Source of the DNA: Natronosalvus amylolyticus | Lineage (GTDB): Archaea; Halobacteriota; Halobacteria; Halobacteriales; Natrialbaceae | Length of the DNA: 64,000 nucleotides | Assembly: GCF_024298845.1 (NCBI RefSeq) | Contig: NZ_CP101156.1 | Location: 434,001-498,000 of the forward strand | Reading direction: 5' to 3' | Shown: positions 8,386-18,171 of the stretch, one piece after another | Position numbering within the stretch: position 1 is the first letter of the stretch | Layout of the letters: each line of letters begins with the position of its first letter | Translations under genes and position numbers: made by a program | The notes under the pieces: generated by a model | Database searches by the model: none | What the model saw: only the letters and a program-made list of their open reading frames with translations | Told to the model about the DNA's origin: nothing

Positions 8386-9612
8386 ATGACTGTCGTCAGG
8401 AACATCCAAGTCAAACTCGACATCCCCGAGGAACATCACTCGGTAGTGGATGCCACGTTTGAGGAATTCCAACGAGTCACCGAACCCGTCATCGACTACG
8501 GCTGGAGCGACAACCCTGACGACATCATCATCAACAAAAACCAACTCAACGAAGCCACCTACCACGACATCCGCGAAACTAGCCCACTCACAGGTGGACA
8601 CGTCCAATCGGCCCGGAACCTCGCAGCCAACGCCCTCTCGAACTGTAAGGACTTGCTTGAAGACAATAAGAACACGAGCAAACCAGAGTTCAAAGGCACG
8701 GTCGTCACGTACAACTCAAACACGATAACGTACAACGACGACCACTGCACACTCTCCACAGTGGACGGGAGAATCCGTGCAGAGTACGTCTTCCCACACG
8801 ACGACGAGGGAACACCGTTCGAGGAGTACTGGGACGACGAAGAGTGGGAGAAGCGAGAAGCCACGCTCCACAAGCGCGATGGTGAATACTACCTCCACGT
8901 TGCCGTTGAACAAGTAGCCAACACTGATTCTAGCGACGAGCAGACCGAGAACGGAGTGGTTCTCGGCGTAGACCTCAACGTGGATGGCTACCTGGCCGTC
9001 ACCAGCACGGGAGCATTCCTTGGAAACGCGGACGAACTCAACCACAAGCGTGGCGAGTACGAACGTCGTCGTGGACACTTGCAACAGACTGGGACGCGCT
9101 CGGCGCACCTTACTATCCAGTCAATCGGGGACAGGTTTGCCGAGTGGAGTCGCCATCGTCTGCACGACGTGTCGAACGGCATCGTTCGAGAGGCGGTTGA
9201 GAATGAGTGTACGCATATCGCGTTCGAGCGATTAACGTGGATTTGGACTCGCATCTCGAACGCGTCTAAGTTCCAGCAGTGGGCGTTCCGAGAGATTCAG
9301 CGACAGGTCGAGTATAAGGCCGAAGCGCACGGTATCGAAGTGGATACCGTGGCTCCGCAGTACACGTCACAGCGGTGTAGCCACGGTGAATGTGGGTTCA
9401 CACACGAGGATAACCGTGATGGTGACGAGTTCGAGTGTCTGAAGTGTGGGAAGGAACTGCACGCGGATTACAACGCTGCGCGGAACGTCGCGTGGCGTCT
9501 TGTCCAGAACTGGCTCAAGTCTGGGTCTGGACGGGCTACCAGTCAACTAGCCCTGAAGTCAGGAACCGTGAACGCGAATGGTCGTTTTAGACCTGCTGCA
9601 CTCAGCAGTTAG
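8386..9612 (+). CDS. tnpB: TnpB, RNA-guided nuclease of an IS1341-type element
   Basis: A 408-residue, apparently full-length TnpB. The RuvC-like triad is present: Asp196 in VLGVDLNVDGY, Glu281 in HIAFERLTW and Asp361 in LHADYNAARNV. A four-cysteine zinc finger (C331, C336, C351, C354) sits between the last two motifs, as is usual. Known TnpB proteins cut DNA guided by an RNA from the element's right end and so help retain the element. No tnpA lies nearby, so mobility would need a transposase in trans. All key residues are intact, which suggests recent activity or selection. Upstream 8330-8385 is AT-rich (TTTAAATAATATTT). Confidence 0.95.
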   Translation: MTVVRNIQVKLDIPEEHHSVVDATFEEFQRVTEPVIDYGWSDNPDDIIINKNQLNEATYHDIRETSPLTGGHVQSARNLAANALSNCKDLLEDNKNTSKPEFKGTVVTYNSNTITYNDDHCTLSTVDGRIRAEYVFPHDDEGTPFEEYWDDEEWEKREATLHKRDGEYYLHVAVEQVANTDSSDEQTENGVVLGVDLNVDGYLAVTSTGAFLGNADELNHKRGEYERRRGHLQQTGTRSAHLTIQSIGDRFAEWSRHRLHDVSNGIVREAVENECTHIAFERLTWIWTRISNASKFQQWAFREIQRQVEYKAEAHGIEVDTVAPQYTSQRCSHGECGFTHEDNRDGDEFECLKCGKELHADYNAARNVAWRLVQNWLKSGSGRATSQLALKSGTVNANGRFRPAALSS

Positions 9613-9653
9613 AGCTGGAGTTCACTGACAAGCCCCGACCCTTGAGGTCGGGG
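9500..9653 (+). ncRNA. Candidate guide (omega/reRNA) region at the TnpB right end
   Basis: In this family the guide RNA comes from the 3' end of tnpB and the adjoining right end, with the guide reading into flanking DNA. Here the end of tnpB and the terminal hairpin (9633-9653) fit that arrangement, so the guide would begin just after the hairpin. The boundaries are inferred, not seen. Confidence 0.35.
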
Positions 9654-9744
9654 TTGTTGACCTCGTAATCAGTCGCCGACTGTACACGTCCGAACCGATG
9701 CCAGCCCACAAACGCTTTTGACCGCGGGGACCGTATTTCGAATC

Positions 9745-10335
9745 ATGTACGTACGGGACGCGAAAAACCGTGAAGAGGTCTGGCTTCTCGACCACATCGA
9801 GGCGATGGGACTCGACGATACGGCGTTCCGTTCACGGGATTACGTCGTTGCCATCGACGAAACGTCGGGAGCGAAAGCCGGCTTTGGTCGTATCCGTCTC
9901 CACAAACCCGAAGATGGCGACGACGTGTGTGAGTTGACGAGTATCGGCGTCCTCGAGGAGTGGCGCGGACAGGGAGTCGGCGCACACGTCATCGAACGGC
10001 TGATCGAGTACGCCGGTGACGAAGGGTTCGAGACGGTATACACGCTCACTGGCGAAGGTGCCTACCTCGCACAGTTCGGGTTCGAACGCATCGACGAATC
10101 GCAGTTACCGTCGGTGTTGCAAGACCGTCTCGCAGCGAAACGAAACGGAACGGATTCCGATGCCGTACCGCTCGCTATCGATACCGACGAGTTCCGAATG
10201 CGCCAGGCGTTACGAGACGCTTTCAAACAGGCTAGCGAGGGCGGTGAAACCGATGGTGCGGATGAGGATACGCCGGAAGACTTCGGTATCGATCCGGACA
10301 CGGCGACATACAAGTACGATACTGGACGGCACTGA
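9745..10335 (+). CDS. GNAT family N-acetyltransferase
   Basis: A 196-residue protein with a GNAT fold. [20 protein letters not shown] is the acetyl-CoA-binding motif A (R-G-Q-G-V-G), and the [12 protein letters not shown] segment is the usual motif B. The first residues resemble the domain order of small-molecule acetyltransferases. An acidic tail of about 60 residues follows the domain, which is common in halophiles. ATG 9745 is preferred to the upstream TTG at 9718. It is followed after about 110 bases by the mutase gene in the same direction. The acceptor substrate is unknown. Confidence 0.85.
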   Translation: MYVRDAKNREEVWLLDHIEAMGLDDTAFRSRDYVVAIDETSGAKAGFGRIRLHKPEDGDDVCELTSIGVLEEWRGQGVGAHVIERLIEYAGDEGFETVYTLTGEGAYLAQFGFERIDESQLPSVLQDRLAAKRNGTDSDAVPLAIDTDEFRMRQALRDAFKQASEGGETDGADEDTPEDFGIDPDTATYKYDTGRH

Positions 10336-10447
10336 CTCCCGTCGTTTTTGTCCACGCCGTTTGTCAGGAGAGATCGCGAACTCGCGTGGCTCGGCCACCG
10401 AACCGGTTTGTCAAGCTTCAAGCCACAGGAAACCGTTTCCAACAATA

Positions 10448-12130
10448 ATGTTCGATTCCGACGACCTCGAGGCCATCCGAGAAGACAAAGGGCGGTGGCA
10501 CGAGAGCAAGGTCGAGCCGGTAATAGATCGGTTTGGCGAACGAAAAGACACTTTTACCACGGATACTGGCGGGCAGGAGGTCGATCGTCTCTACACGCCG
10601 GATGACGTCGGCGATATCGACTACGGGGACGACATCGGATTCCCGGGGGAGCCGCCGTACACGCGGGGGGTATACTCGACGGGCTACCGGGGTCGACTGT
10701 GGACGATGCGTCAGTACGCCGGCTTTTCGACGCCCGAGGATACGAACGAGCGATTTCACTACCTGCTCGATCAGGGCCAGACGGGGCTGTCGATGGCGTT
10801 CGATTTGCCGACCCAGATGGGGTACGACTCGGACGCCGCGATGTCCGCAGGTGAGGTGGGAAAAGCGGGTGTGGCAATCGACTCTCTCGATGACATGGAG
10901 ACGGTATTCGATGGCATCCCACTCGACGAAGTGTCCACGAGCATGACGATCAACGCCCCTGCGTCGGTGCTTTTGGCGATGTACATCGCCGTCGGTGACC
11001 GACAAGGTGTCGACCGCGAGACGCTTCGCGGGACGATCCAGAACGACCTGCTGAAAGAGTACATCGCCCGAAACACCTACATCTACCCACCGGAGCCATC
11101 GATGCGGATCATCACCGATATTTTCGAGTTCTGTGCAGCGGAAGTCCCCAAGTTCAACACCATCTCGATCTCTGGCTATCACATCCGCGAGGCAGGGGCG
11201 ACCGCCGCTCAAGAACTCGCCTTCACGCTCGGGAACGGCCTCGAGTACGTCGAAGCAGCCATCGACGCGGGACTCGACGTCGATGACTTCGCCCCTCAGC
11301 TATCGTTTTTCTTCAACGGGCACAACAACATCTTCGAGGAAGTGGCGAAGTTCCGCGCGGCTCGCCGGATGTGGCACGACATGATGGACGAGCGCTTCGA
11401 CGCACAAAATCCCAAATCAAAACAGCTCAAGTTCCACACACAGACGGCCGGCTCGATGCTCACCGCCCAGCAGATCGAAAACAACGTCGTTCGCGTGGCC
11501 TATCAGGCGCTAGCGGCCGTTCTCGGTGGCACGCAGTCACTCCATACTAACGGCAAAGACGAGGCGCTGGCGTTGCCGACCGAGGAGTCCGTTCGGACAG
11601 CACTCCGAACCCAGCAAATCCTCGCTCACGAGTCCGGAGCGGCTGATACGGTCGACCCACTCGCCGGAAGCTACTACGTCGAAAGCCTCACCGACCAGGT
11701 CGAAGCCGAGGCGTACGATCTCCTCGAGGAAGTCGACGAACGCGGTGGGATGCGAGAGGCAATCGAGAGTCAGTGGGTCCAGCGACAGATCCAGGATACG
11801 GCGTTCGACCGCCAGCGAGAAATCGAAGACGTGGACCGAATCATCGTCGGCGTCAACGAGTTCGAAGTCGACGAGGATCCGGAGATGGACGTACAGGAGG
11901 TTACCGAAGCGGACGAGCGTCGCCAGATCCGACGCCTCGAGTCCACACGGGAGGAACGCGACGAAGAGACCGTCGACGCGAAACTCGAGGCCCTCCGGAC
12001 GGCAACCAACGAAGACGAGAACCTGATGCCGTACATCATCGACGCGGTCAAAGCGTACGCGACGGTTGGCGAGATTAGCGGGGTCATGCGTGAGGAGTTC
12101 GGCGAATACACGCCCGGTAGTGCAGTCTAG
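10448..12130 (+). CDS. mcmA: Methylmalonyl-CoA mutase, large (alpha) subunit
   Basis: A 560-residue catalytic chain without the C-terminal cobalamin-binding domain, as in archaea where that domain is a separate small subunit. Signature segments include [51 protein letters not shown] and [16 protein letters not shown] with the catalytic histidine. The N-terminal [21 protein letters not shown] matches the family opening. It isomerises (R)-methylmalonyl-CoA and succinyl-CoA in propionate and odd-chain metabolism or, in some haloarchaea, acetate assimilation. The open frame extends upstream to 10016, but only the part from ATG 10448 is mutase. No B12-binding subunit or epimerase is in the window. 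Confidence 0.95.
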   Translation: MFDSDDLEAIREDKGRWHESKVEPVIDRFGERKDTFTTDTGGQEVDRLYTPDDVGDIDYGDDIGFPGEPPYTRGVYSTGYRGRLWTMRQYAGFSTPEDTNERFHYLLDQGQTGLSMAFDLPTQMGYDSDAAMSAGEVGKAGVAIDSLDDMETVFDGIPLDEVSTSMTINAPASVLLAMYIAVGDRQGVDRETLRGTIQNDLLKEYIARNTYIYPPEPSMRIITDIFEFCAAEVPKFNTISISGYHIREAGATAAQELAFTLGNGLEYVEAAIDAGLDVDDFAPQLSFFFNGHNNIFEEVAKFRAARRMWHDMMDERFDAQNPKSKQLKFHTQTAGSMLTAQQIENNVVRVAYQALAAVLGGTQSLHTNGKDEALALPTEESVRTALRTQQILAHESGAADTVDPLAGSYYVESLTDQVEAEAYDLLEEVDERGGMREAIESQWVQRQIQDTAFDRQREIEDVDRIIVGVNEFEVDEDPEMDVQEVTEADERRQIRRLESTREERDEETVDAKLEALRTATNEDENLMPYIIDAVKAYATVGEISGVMREEFGEYTPGSAV

Positions 12131-12333
12131 CGGTTCGTCACGTTTGAACGCGAATCTCGAGTCGATGGCCGAAACGGAGTACGGGACCTCGAGCAGATGA
12201 CTGTACGGGGGCACGGTCTGTCCGAACCGAGCGACTCGAACGGAACGAGGTACGCACGTTCCCTCGCGCCACGGTGGTTCGCAGAACTGTCACCACCGAC
12301 ACGCTCTTTTCGCTTCCGGGGAGAGGTAGGATA

Positions 12334-13314
12334 ATGTCACACGAAATCGCCGTGATTCCCGGCGACGGCATCGGTCAGGAAGTCACCCCAGCAGCCGTTT
12401 CGGTCCTCGAGTCGTTCGACATCGACTTCGAGTTCGTCGAGGCAGCTGCCGGTGACGCCGTCGAAGCGGAGGGAGGGACGGCGCTACCGGAGGAGACGTA
12501 CGAACTGGCAGCCACTACCGATGCAACCCTCTTTGGTGCTGCCGGCGAGAGCGCGGCTGACGTGATTTTGCCGCTTCGGGAGGCCGTCGACTCGTTCGTC
12601 AACGTGCGCCCAGCGAGAGCGTACCCCGGCGTCGACGCGTTGCGCCCCGAAACCGATCTCGTCTTTTTACGCGAGAACACCGAAGGTGTCTACTCCGGCC
12701 ACGAAACCCGACTGAGCGACGACCTCTCGACGCTGACGCGAGTTGTGACCGATTCGGCGTCGAAACGGCTGGCAACCTTCGCGTGCGCCTACGTGAGCGA
12801 CCGCGACCTCGAAGGCTTTACCGTCGCCCACAAGGCTAACGTGATGCGTGAAACCGACGGTCGATTCCGCGACGCTGTCGTCGACGTCGCCCACGATCAC
12901 GGTGTCGAAACCGATGAGGTACTGATGGACGCCTTCGCCACGCACGTCTGTCTCGACCCGACCCAGTTCGAGGTCGTCGTTTGTCCAAACCTCGCCGGAG
13001 ACGTGTTGTCTGATCTCGCTGCTGGCCTCGTTGGTGGCCTCGGATTGCTCCCAAGCGCAAACATCGGCCCCGACCGGGCCCTGTTCGAACCGGTTCACGG
13101 CACCGCACCCGACATCGCCGGAAAAGGGGTTGCGAACCCGTCCGCAGCGATCCTTTCGGCGGCTATGTTGCTCGAGTATCTCGGCTACGACGAGGAAGCC
13201 GATGCTATCCAGACGGCTGTCGAATCGGTCCTCGAGGACGGTCCACGAACGGGAGATCTCGGTGGTGAGGCTTCGACCGACGAGATGACGGCGGCGATTA
13301 TCGACGCGCTGTAG
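12334..13314 (+). CDS. leuB: Isopropylmalate/isocitrate dehydrogenase family protein, probably LeuB
   Basis: A 326-residue beta-decarboxylating dehydrogenase. It opens with the [13 protein letters not shown] nucleotide-fold segment, then the substrate arginine motif [12 protein letters not shown], the lysine motif [12 protein letters not shown], an Asp-rich metal site around [13 protein letters not shown], and the NAD-binding [15 protein letters not shown]. Its length suits archaeal 3-isopropylmalate dehydrogenase of leucine synthesis. Homoisocitrate or tartrate dehydrogenase activity cannot be excluded, because RENTEG is shared among these. No other leu gene adjoins it. ATG 12334 follows the purine-rich GGGGAGAGGTAGG. 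The upstream frame to 12274 has no family similarity. Confidence 0.85.
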   Translation: MSHEIAVIPGDGIGQEVTPAAVSVLESFDIDFEFVEAAAGDAVEAEGGTALPEETYELAATTDATLFGAAGESAADVILPLREAVDSFVNVRPARAYPGVDALRPETDLVFLRENTEGVYSGHETRLSDDLSTLTRVVTDSASKRLATFACAYVSDRDLEGFTVAHKANVMRETDGRFRDAVVDVAHDHGVETDEVLMDAFATHVCLDPTQFEVVVCPNLAGDVLSDLAAGLVGGLGLLPSANIGPDRALFEPVHGTAPDIAGKGVANPSAAILSAAMLLEYLGYDEEADAIQTAVESVLEDGPRTGDLGGEASTDEMTAAIIDAL

Positions 13315-13475
13315 GCGTCTCCCGGTTCCGTAACGGGTCGAGAGGGGGTGGGCAGTTCACAGAGCGAACATGCAGTCATTCTCATCTCTAGCGTGGGCGA
13401 GTTTGGCGGTAGCAGTGGTGCCGAATATGTTCCCCTATTCGATCCAGGGACGGTTTTGGACGAGGTGTTGCACCG

Positions 13476-14162
13476 TCAGGCCTCCATCGTGCCGGTTTCG
13501 GATTCGAGTACCGCGCCGACCAGCTTTCGCTGGCCGACGGCGAGATGCTCGCTGAAGGTCGACCGCGCGATATCGAGGGCTTCAGCTACCTCGCCGGCGT
13601 TCGCGTCTCGAGGGTAGTTGAAATAGCCCATTTCGATAGCCGTCTCGAGGACCTCTCGCTGTCTGTCGGTCAGCCCGAGCGCCTCGAGGGGGACATCGTC
13701 GACGATGGTTCCCGCATTGCCTGCGTGCTGTAACCGTTTCACGTGAACGCCGTCAAAGCGGTCCCGAAGGGTCGAGATAAGCAACCGCAACTGGTCGACC
13801 GAGGGAACGTAACACGTGACGGCCAGCACACCGTCGAACGCGTGAATGTCGGACACCGGCCAGCCGAAGCCTTCGATACAGGCACAGACACAGGTCACAT
13901 CGGGGTCTCTCGAGAACCGGTAGACTGCCCGGTTTTCGTCGGTAAATATCTTCGACCCGGTTTCGAGACCGGCCGCCACTCGAGTCGACTGGTCGATACT
14001 GTCAGTTGCTACTGTGAACTCCTCTGTGAGGTCCCCGCGTTCGTTTCGCTCGGTCGAACGGGTTACCGAGGGGACGGTAAGGTCGTTTTCTGCCGAGACT
14101 CGAGCGACCGGACAGTCACCTGGGTCGGCGATTTCGATAGTCGTCCGAATCGATCCGTCCAT
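13476..14162 (-). CDS. HTH-10 (bacterio-opsin activator-type) transcriptional regulator
   Basis: A 228-residue halobacterial regulator. The N-terminal 150 residues form the typical variable sensor part, with a DCPVARVS motif near the start. The C-terminal segment LTDRQREVLETAIEMGYF followed by ANAGEVAEALDIARSTFSEHL is the Bat-type HTH-10 domain. It probably binds DNA near its own cluster. The nearest candidates are the radical SAM genes at 14.3-17.2 kb, which start 1.3 kb away. Such regulators often sit beside denitrification or redox genes. The effector is unknown. Confidence 0.9.
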   Translation of the reverse strand: MDGSIRTTIEIADPGDCPVARVSAENDLTVPSVTRSTERNERGDLTEEFTVATDSIDQSTRVAAGLETGSKIFTDENRAVYRFSRDPDVTCVCACIEGFGWPVSDIHAFDGVLAVTCYVPSVDQLRLLISTLRDRFDGVHVKRLQHAGNAGTIVDDVPLEALGLTDRQREVLETAIEMGYFNYPRDANAGEVAEALDIARSTFSEHLAVGQRKLVGAVLESETGTMEA

Positions 14163-14331
14163 AGGCGGGCCTCGATGGGGAATGCCATAGAATCGGTCGT
14201 GAACACGTTCGTCTCGAGGATATATGGATCCGTGTCTGAACTGCGGGCTCTATGCTTGCGCGTGGCTTTGCTACGGCGATTGGGGGTGCCTGAGCACGGC
14301 GATTGGCGGGACGTGCGTACGCTTGTACCAA

Positions 14332-15501
14332 CTAGTCCGCGTCTGTCAATGCCGTCGGGCCGCTCGGCGGTGTCGGTGGCTGTGTCGTATCATTCCAGGG
14401 GAGCGGGCCATCGTAACCCTCCGTCACGTACGGACAGAGGGGGTCGCTGGCGAGCGGGTCGTCGAAGTAGGCGAACGCTCGAGAGCGACTGCCGCCGCAG
14501 ACGTGTCGGTATTCGCAGGCTCCGCACTTGCCGGTGAGTTGGTCACGGTCGCGAAGCGAGCGAAAGAGGTCGCTATCGCGGTACAGTTCGGTGACCGATT
14601 GTTTGCGAACGTTGCCGGCCGATTTTGGGAGAAATCCGGAAGGAAACACCTCACCAGTATGGCTCACGAACGCAAAGCCGTCGCCGGCGACGATGCCACG
14701 CCGGCGTCGGAGACCCGCCGCGTGGTCATCCCCTGTGGTGGCAGGACCATCGTCACTCGCGTTTCGTTCGTGCTGGAGACACACCCGTCGATACTGGGGG
14801 GCTTCCGTCGTCTTGACGCCGAACGGTTCGGTTTCACTCACCGTTCGCAACCAGTCCATCACCGCGTCGGCCTTTTCGGGTGCGAGCGGCTCGAGGATCC
14901 GTCCTCTCCCGATTGGAACCAGGAAGAACACGCTCCACATGACGACGCCTAGCTCGCACAACAACTCCCGAATCGCCGGCAGTTCATCGACGGTCTGACC
15001 ACAGACGGTGGTATTGATCTGGACGGGAAGGCCGGCAGCGTTCGCGACCTCGATGGCTCGGACGGTCTCCTCGAAACTACCAGCTTCGCCACGAAACGCG
15101 TCGTGGCTCTCGGCGCTCGCGCCGTCGAGACTCAGCGCCATACGCCTGAGTCCGGCGTCGGCGAGGGCGTCGATTCGTTCGCGTGTCAACGATCCGGTGC
15201 CACTGGGTGTAATCGTCATCCGATGGCCGAGTTCCGTGCCGTACTCGATCAACGTCACTACGTCGTCACGGACGAGCGGGTCGCCACCGGAGAGCACGAC
15301 TAACTGTCCATCACCGAACTCGCGGGCGTCCTCGAGCAGTCCTTTCCCTTGGGCGGTGGTGAGTTCCTGCGGATGGCACTGTGGCCGGGCATTTGCGCGA
15401 CAGTGGTTACAGGCGAGACCACAGGCCTGCGTGAGTTCCCAGATAAGGACGAGGGGCCGTTCGGCGGTATCGAGTCGGCGCGACCCTGGTGGCGCTGGCA
15501 T
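14332..15501 (-). CDS. Radical SAM/SPASM protein, AhbD/NirJ-like
   Basis: A 389-residue radical SAM enzyme. The 4Fe-4S cluster motif CGLACNHC appears near residue 30, followed by a VVLSGGDPLVRDD segment. A C-terminal SPASM-type cysteine set (CGACEYRHVCGG) binds an auxiliary cluster. It resembles the archaeal heme-synthase/NirJ group that oxidatively modifies siroheme-derived tetrapyrroles, but a peptide-modifying role is possible. ATG 15501 is chosen; the frame extends to 15600 without family similarity. It is divergent from the partner-ahbC pair, with about 125 bases between starts, so a shared control region is likely. The exact reaction is not proved by sequence. Confidence 0.85.
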   Translation of the reverse strand: MPAPPGSRRLDTAERPLVLIWELTQACGLACNHCRANARPQCHPQELTTAQGKGLLEDAREFGDGQLVVLSGGDPLVRDDVVTLIEYGTELGHRMTITPSGTGSLTRERIDALADAGLRRMALSLDGASAESHDAFRGEAGSFEETVRAIEVANAAGLPVQINTTVCGQTVDELPAIRELLCELGVVMWSVFFLVPIGRGRILEPLAPEKADAVMDWLRTVSETEPFGVKTTEAPQYRRVCLQHERNASDDGPATTGDDHAAGLRRRRGIVAGDGFAFVSHTGEVFPSGFLPKSAGNVRKQSVTELYRDSDLFRSLRDRDQLTGKCGACEYRHVCGGSRSRAFAYFDDPLASDPLCPYVTEGYDGPLPWNDTTQPPTPPSGPTALTDAD

Positions 15502-15592
15502 AGCTGTGTATGGCTCTCCAAAGCCCCATCCAATAGGAATTTTGCTCGTTCCCACTGGGCAGGAATTACACTGAAGTATTCGCCACGACGGC

Positions 15593-15599
15593 TTTATCA
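15593..15599 (+). promoter_or_regulatory. TATA box for the radical-SAM partner operon
   Basis: TTTATCA at 15593-15599 predicts transcription from about 15623, just ahead of ATG 15628. This favours 15628 over the upstream ATG at 15619. Confidence 0.45.
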
Positions 15600-15627
15600 T
15601 TCGATTACCCAGCGTTCAATGAAACCA

Positions 15628-15993
15628 ATGGTCGAACACGCACATCGTTCGAAAGTGGCAGGGAATCGACGTGGAACACCGCTCCCCCAGTGGGAGGTGT
15701 TCCTTCGAGACGAGCGGACGGAGCCGTTACGACACGTCGGGAGCGTGGCTGCAAGTAGCGCCGACGGAGCCGTCGAGCACGCTGCAGCGCTGTTCGACTG
15801 GCACGCCGCAGACCTCTGGGTCTGCCCGGCAGAGAGCGTCGAACGATACTCCTCGCGTCCCCTCTCGACCGAAACGGACTCGAGCAAGCCATCCAAACCT
15901 GGGTGTTCACCCTCGAAAAACGATTCGTCATCGAAGAAGGAACCGGAAGGCGACGAGCCGACAACCGGGTCAACAGTGGGGAACCATTCGTGA
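15628..15993 (+). CDS. Radical-SAM-partnered protein, Htur_1727-like
   Basis: A small protein of 121 residues. Its folded part is the first 75 residues (WEVFLRDERTEPLRHVGSV, then AAALFDWHAADLWVCPA). The remainder is a Ser/Lys/Pro-rich, probably disordered tail. This is the arrangement of the haloarchaeal family named for its gene partnership with radical SAM enzymes, and the core also resembles the small PaaB-like fold. Its stop overlaps the ahbC start (GTGA, 4 bases), so the two are translated together. It may present substrate to, or regulate, the adjacent enzyme. The function is not established. Confidence 0.75.
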   Translation: MVEHAHRSKVAGNRRGTPLPQWEVFLRDERTEPLRHVGSVAASSADGAVEHAAALFDWHAADLWVCPAESVERYSSRPLSTETDSSKPSKPGCSPSKNDSSSKKEPEGDEPTTGSTVGNHS

Positions 15994-17195
15994 TCTCGAT
16001 CAGTAAACTGCTCTGTGACCTCGACGCGGAGGGTGATGGCCTTCGATACGACGCTGCGGAGGCTTCGAGCAAGCCCCAGATCACTAGCGAGAAACAGCGA
16101 CGGCCAGTCGTCGTGTGGAACGCTACCCGGCGGTGTAATCTCGCCTGTTCACACTGTTATGCAGCCGCCGAAACGGAGCCAGCCCCGGGGGAGTTCACGA
16201 CGACTGAGGCACGTCGGTTCCTCGAGCAACTGGCCCACTACGACGTTCCGGTCGTCCTCTTTTCGGGTGGTGAGCCATTAGCTCGAGGCGACGTGATCGA
16301 ACTGGTCGAGTACGCGGCCGACCTGGGGCTTCGACCGGTGCTGTCGACGAACGGCACACTCCTTACTCGCGAACGGGCACTGGCACTCAAAGACGCAGGC
16401 CTGCAGTATGCGGGCGTCTCCGTCGACGGGCTGCCGGAGCGAAACGACGCCTTTCGGGGCAAGGAGGGCGCGTTCGACGCCGCCGTCCGCGGCATCGAGG
16501 CCTGTCTCGACGTCGGCCTGAAAACGGGCCTTCGCTATACCATCACCGAAGCCAACGCGCCAGATCTCGAGGGCGTAATCGACCTGCTCGCCGACGTCGG
16601 CGTCGACCGGTTCTGTTTCTATCACCTCGATTACGGCGGCCGTGGAGCTGACATCACCGACATTGACCTGTCGCCACAGGCCAAACGCGACGCCGTCGAA
16701 CGGCTCTGTGATCTGACCCTCGAATATCACGACCGTGGCGAAGAGATCGAAACCCTGCTCGTGGGTAATTACGCCGACGCCGGTTTTCTCGTTGAGTACG
16801 CCCGCGACCGTTTCGGCCCGGAGAAGGCCGATGCCGTCTACCGGCATCTACAGAAAAACGGCGGGGACCCCACGGGTGAGCGAATTGCGGACGTCGATTA
16901 CGAAGGGAACGTGCACCTTACGCAGTTCTGGCAGGGCTACAGCCTCGGTAACGTCCGGGACCGACCCTTCGGGGAAATATGGGACGACGAGACGAATCCG
17001 CTACTCAGGGCGCTTCGCAACCGGGAATCACATCTCACCGGCAAATGTGCGGACTGTCAGTACCTGTCGATCTGTCGGGGTGGATCACGGCTACGGGCAC
17101 TGGCGACCGAAGGCGAACTGTTTGCACCGGACCCGCAGTGTTATCTCGAGGAGCGAGAAATTCGAGGCGGCAAAGCGGTCTCGAACGCCGATTAA
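15990..17195 (+). CDS. ahbC: Radical SAM/SPASM heme-biosynthesis enzyme, probable AhbC
   Basis: A 401-residue radical SAM protein whose opening ISISKLLCDLDAEGDGLRY matches 12,18-didecarboxysiroheme deacetylases (AhbC). The catalytic cluster motif is CNLACSHC. FSGGEPLARGD follows, and the SPASM-like end carries CADCQYLSICRGGSRLRA. AhbC removes acetate side chains to give Fe-coproporphyrin III in the archaeal siroheme-based heme route. GTG 15990 is chosen because the family begins there and because it overlaps the preceding stop. An open frame to 15903 exists but has no similarity. A NirJ-type role in heme d1 synthesis is the main alternative. Confidence 0.85.
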   Translation: MISISKLLCDLDAEGDGLRYDAAEASSKPQITSEKQRRPVVVWNATRRCNLACSHCYAAAETEPAPGEFTTTEARRFLEQLAHYDVPVVLFSGGEPLARGDVIELVEYAADLGLRPVLSTNGTLLTRERALALKDAGLQYAGVSVDGLPERNDAFRGKEGAFDAAVRGIEACLDVGLKTGLRYTITEANAPDLEGVIDLLADVGVDRFCFYHLDYGGRGADITDIDLSPQAKRDAVERLCDLTLEYHDRGEEIETLLVGNYADAGFLVEYARDRFGPEKADAVYRHLQKNGGDPTGERIADVDYEGNVHLTQFWQGYSLGNVRDRPFGEIWDDETNPLLRALRNRESHLTGKCADCQYLSICRGGSRLRALATEGELFAPDPQCYLEEREIRGGKAVSNAD

Positions 17196-17314
17196 GTCGG
17201 TGAGATGGCGACTGCTGGGACATCGAACGATGCACTTCGAGCGAACGAGTTCTACACGTCAACTATCGCCATTATCTCAGCTATCGAACAACGATAAAAA
17301 GTGACCGAGGGTTC

Positions 17315-18106
17315 CTATGCTGCGTAGAATCCGCACTGTGAGAGATCGGTGTACTCGCGGGTCGTCGCCATGACTGCGCTCAGGCTTCCGTCGTCGAGGT
17401 CAACCGTTCGCCAGTCTCCGCCGTTGGCATTGTGCGCCCACAACGTCCCGTCGTCGTCGAAGGCGATCTGTGAACGGACTGCAAAGGCCGTTCGGTCGGT
17501 GGAGGCAACGATTTGTTGCTGGTCGGTCAGATCGGTGAGGTCGACACTGAAGAAGTTCGAACCGGACTCGTTCGTCCTGGTCGTACTCACGTAGAGGATA
17601 TCGTTCTCCCTGTCGATAGCAAGATCCCCGAGACCCACACCAGACCAATCCAGTTCGGTAACGGTGGTGGTGCTCACGGTACCGCCGCTGATATCCGCGG
17701 CCATCAGCGTACTTCCACCGTTCGGGATATACAGATACTCGGCGGTATCGTTCCGGAAGGCGGCACCTGCGATTGATTCGCCGTTTGGCGTGATTACCCC
17801 GTACTCCTCGATGCCGAAGGCCCCGTCCTCGTTCATCGTTTTGAGGACGCCGGTGTCCTCTGCAAAGTACCACACGTCGTTATCGTCGTCGAATGCGAGA
17901 CCGTTCGGATAGTTCGAATCCGAGCTGTCGTCGGGAATCGCCCCGACCGACTGTTCCACAATTTGTCCTGATCCCGCGTCGTATCGGATACTGACAATCT
18001 CCGTCGGATCGGATCGTGACGTTCCGTAGAACGGACACTGTGGAAGCGGATCGTCGTCCGCTTCGACGAGACAGAACTGAAGGTGAGGGTGTGTAATGAC
18101 CTTCAA
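17315..18106 (-). pseudogene. Beta-propeller-like secreted protein, 5'-truncated at a MITE arm
   Basis: A 263-residue frame with blade-like repeats (PNGLAFDDDNDVWYF, LGDLAIDRENDILYV, RSQIAFDDDGTLWAH), typical of SMP-30/NHL-like propellers. Such proteins normally start with a Tat signal, which is absent here. Instead the first seven codons (TTG start, then KVITHP) lie inside the solo palindromic arm at 18087-18117. The original 5' end, promoter and signal sequence have therefore been replaced. The rest of the frame is intact to its stop. It could still be expressed as a cytosolic protein from a fortuitous start, but it is more likely a decaying gene. Confidence 0.6.
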
Positions 18107-18117
18107 TAGCTACTATA
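18087..18117. mobile_element. Solo arm of the palindromic element, copy D
   Basis: GGGTGTGTAATGACC followed by TTCAATAGCTACTATA matches the right arm of copies A-C at nearly all positions. No matching left arm is found nearby, so this is half an element left by deletion or recombination. It forms the 5' end of the truncated propeller gene. Confidence 0.7.
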
Positions 18118-18171
18118 GTGCACGGGAACCCGTATTCATCAAAACCGTCGGAAAGCGGATTTGTATCCGTA

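Larger units (their letters stand above)
8275..9653 (+). mobile_element. Solo IS1341-type (IS200/IS605) TnpB element
   Basis: A lone tnpB without tnpA, bracketed by two copies of the same 21-base hairpin: an 8-bp stem CCCCGACC/GGTCGGGG around CTTGA, at 8275-8295 and 9633-9653. Subterminal hairpins are typical of the IS200/IS605 group, which transposes as single strands. The exact outer boundaries cannot be fixed without comparing an empty site. The element sits between the hyu module and a GNAT gene without breaking either. Confidence 0.7.

Noticed and set aside
10016..10447. N-terminal extension of the methylmalonyl-CoA mutase
   Set aside because: The extra 144 codons overlap the GNAT gene in another frame and do not match the mutase family.
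15502..15600. N-terminal extension of the first radical SAM enzyme with extra cysteines
   Set aside because: The 33 codons have no family similarity and would invade the divergent promoter region.
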